From NCBI GenBank assembly GCA_028679405.1, contig JAJRBP010000307.1:1-6547 (forward strand): DNA of 6,547 nucleotides. Reading direction: 5' to 3'. This document shows, piece after piece, positions 6,088 to 6,547 of the stretch; the stretch's first letter is position 1, and each line of letters starts with the position of its first letter. The notes beneath the pieces were generated by a model. That model was not told the origin of the DNA. It searched no databases and saw only the letters and a list, made by a program, of their open reading frames with translations. The stretch comes from Methanoregulaceae archaeon. GTDB taxonomy: Archaea; Halobacteriota; Methanomicrobia; Methanomicrobiales; Methanospirillaceae. The position numbers and the translations under genes are program-made.

Positions 6088-6547
6088 ATGCCGCCAACCC
6101 GGAGAGAACTGATTTTTGAAGACTGTGAACGGGTGACTTCGGGCCAGGTATCGAACCTGGAACTATTGAACGATAAAAAAATCCTGATAACCGGGGGAAC
6201 AGGGTTCATGGGCACCTGGCTGGCCGAGGTTGTCAGCTTCTTAAATGACACCTGCGATTTTCATATCCAGCTGTACCTCCTCTCAACACGGGCAAATATG
6301 TTCGGAGAGAGGGTGCCTCATCTCGCATCAAGACCTGATATCACCCTTATTAACCGGGATATCCGGAACCTGAACGATGTAACCCGCGAGGCGACCTATA
6401 TTGTTCACGCTGCGGCAAGCCCGGACAGCAGGGTCCATGCATCCGATCCCCTGAGGACGATTGAGGTGATTGTGAACGGGACGCATTCAGTTCTCGAATA
6501 TGCAACGAATCTGCCAACCGTTGAACAGATACTGAATATCAGCTCGG
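6088..6547 (+). CDS. NAD(P)-dependent extended SDR, nucleotide-sugar epimerase/dehydratase/reductase (3' partial)
   Basis: The frame is open from ATG 6088 to the window end, giving 153 residues of the N-terminal part. About 30 polar residues come before the Rossmann motif GGTGFMG at 36-42, longer than in most epimerases. A Lys-Lys-Ile-Leu-Ile-Thr strand leads into it, then an acidic turn LINRDIRN, and VHAAASPDSRVHASDP, the second NAD-binding strand of extended SDRs. NGTHSVLEYA follows. The frame ends at LNISS, just where the catalytic Ser and the later Tyr-x-x-x-Lys would come, so catalysis cannot be judged. It starts three bases after the aldolase stop; the ribosome-binding site is weak (AGGA, 6071-6074). 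From context it may reduce or epimerise the CDP-linked keto sugar made by the upstream enzymes. A second dehydratase or decarboxylase role is also possible. Confidence 0.82.
   Translation, partial: MPPTRRELIFEDCERVTSGQVSNLELLNDKKILITGGTGFMGTWLAEVVSFLNDTCDFHIQLYLLSTRANMFGERVPHLASRPDITLINRDIRNLNDVTREATYIVHAAASPDSRVHASDPLRTIEVIVNGTHSVLEYATNLPTVEQILNISS

Overview
The window is a compact, single-strand (+) stretch of a polysaccharide-biosynthesis locus. It holds six protein-coding genes, two of them cut by the window edges, packed with overlaps or gaps of at most 82 bases. I see no tRNA, rRNA, CRISPR array, insertion sequence or long repeat. Base composition is moderate (roughly half G+C), with free use of AGG/AGA arginine and ATA isoleucine codons. 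Shine-Dalgarno-like GGAGG/GAGGG sites and an A/T-rich TATA-like patch fit a methanogenic euryarchaeon of the Methanomicrobiales type. That assignment is an impression, not proof; a bacterial host cannot be excluded.

Layout: (1) 1-342, the 3' end of a Wzt-type ATP-binding subunit of a polysaccharide ABC exporter, carrying its glycan-recognition C-terminal domain. (2) 350-1123 rfbF, glucose-1-phosphate cytidylyltransferase. (3) 1120-2277 rfbG, CDP-glucose 4,6-dehydratase, overlapping rfbF by ATGA. (4) 2278-2359, the only sizeable gap, with a candidate promoter and a ribosome-binding site. (5) 2360-4150, a thiamine-diphosphate (TPP) enzyme of the acetolactate-synthase fold. (6) 4187-5074, acylating acetaldehyde dehydrogenase (MhpF/DmpF family). 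(7) 5071-6084, 4-hydroxy-2-oxovalerate aldolase (MhpE/DmpG family), overlapping the dehydrogenase by ATGA behind a strong GGAGGAG site. (8) 6088-6547, the 5' part of an NAD(P)-dependent extended-SDR sugar epimerase/dehydratase/reductase.

How the genes may work together: RfbF and RfbG make CDP-4-keto-6-deoxyglucose, the entry point to CDP-linked deoxy and branched sugars. The next three genes are a catabolic-looking trio in an anabolic setting. Run in the synthetic direction, the dehydrogenase would make acetaldehyde from acetyl-CoA. The aldolase would join it to pyruvate to give 4-hydroxy-2-oxopentanoate. The TPP enzyme could then decarboxylate that 2-oxo acid and place a four-carbon 3-hydroxybutanoyl unit on the C4 ketone of the CDP-sugar. 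Reduction, perhaps by the SDR, would give a C4-branched higher sugar. If the acceptor is first 3-deoxygenated, the predicted product has the carbon skeleton of erwiniose, 3,6,8-trideoxy-4-C-(1-hydroxyethyl)-octose. This is the most interesting proposal in the window. It is inference from gene content and chemistry, not demonstrated. The finished glycan would plausibly be exported by the Wzt-containing ABC transporter upstream.
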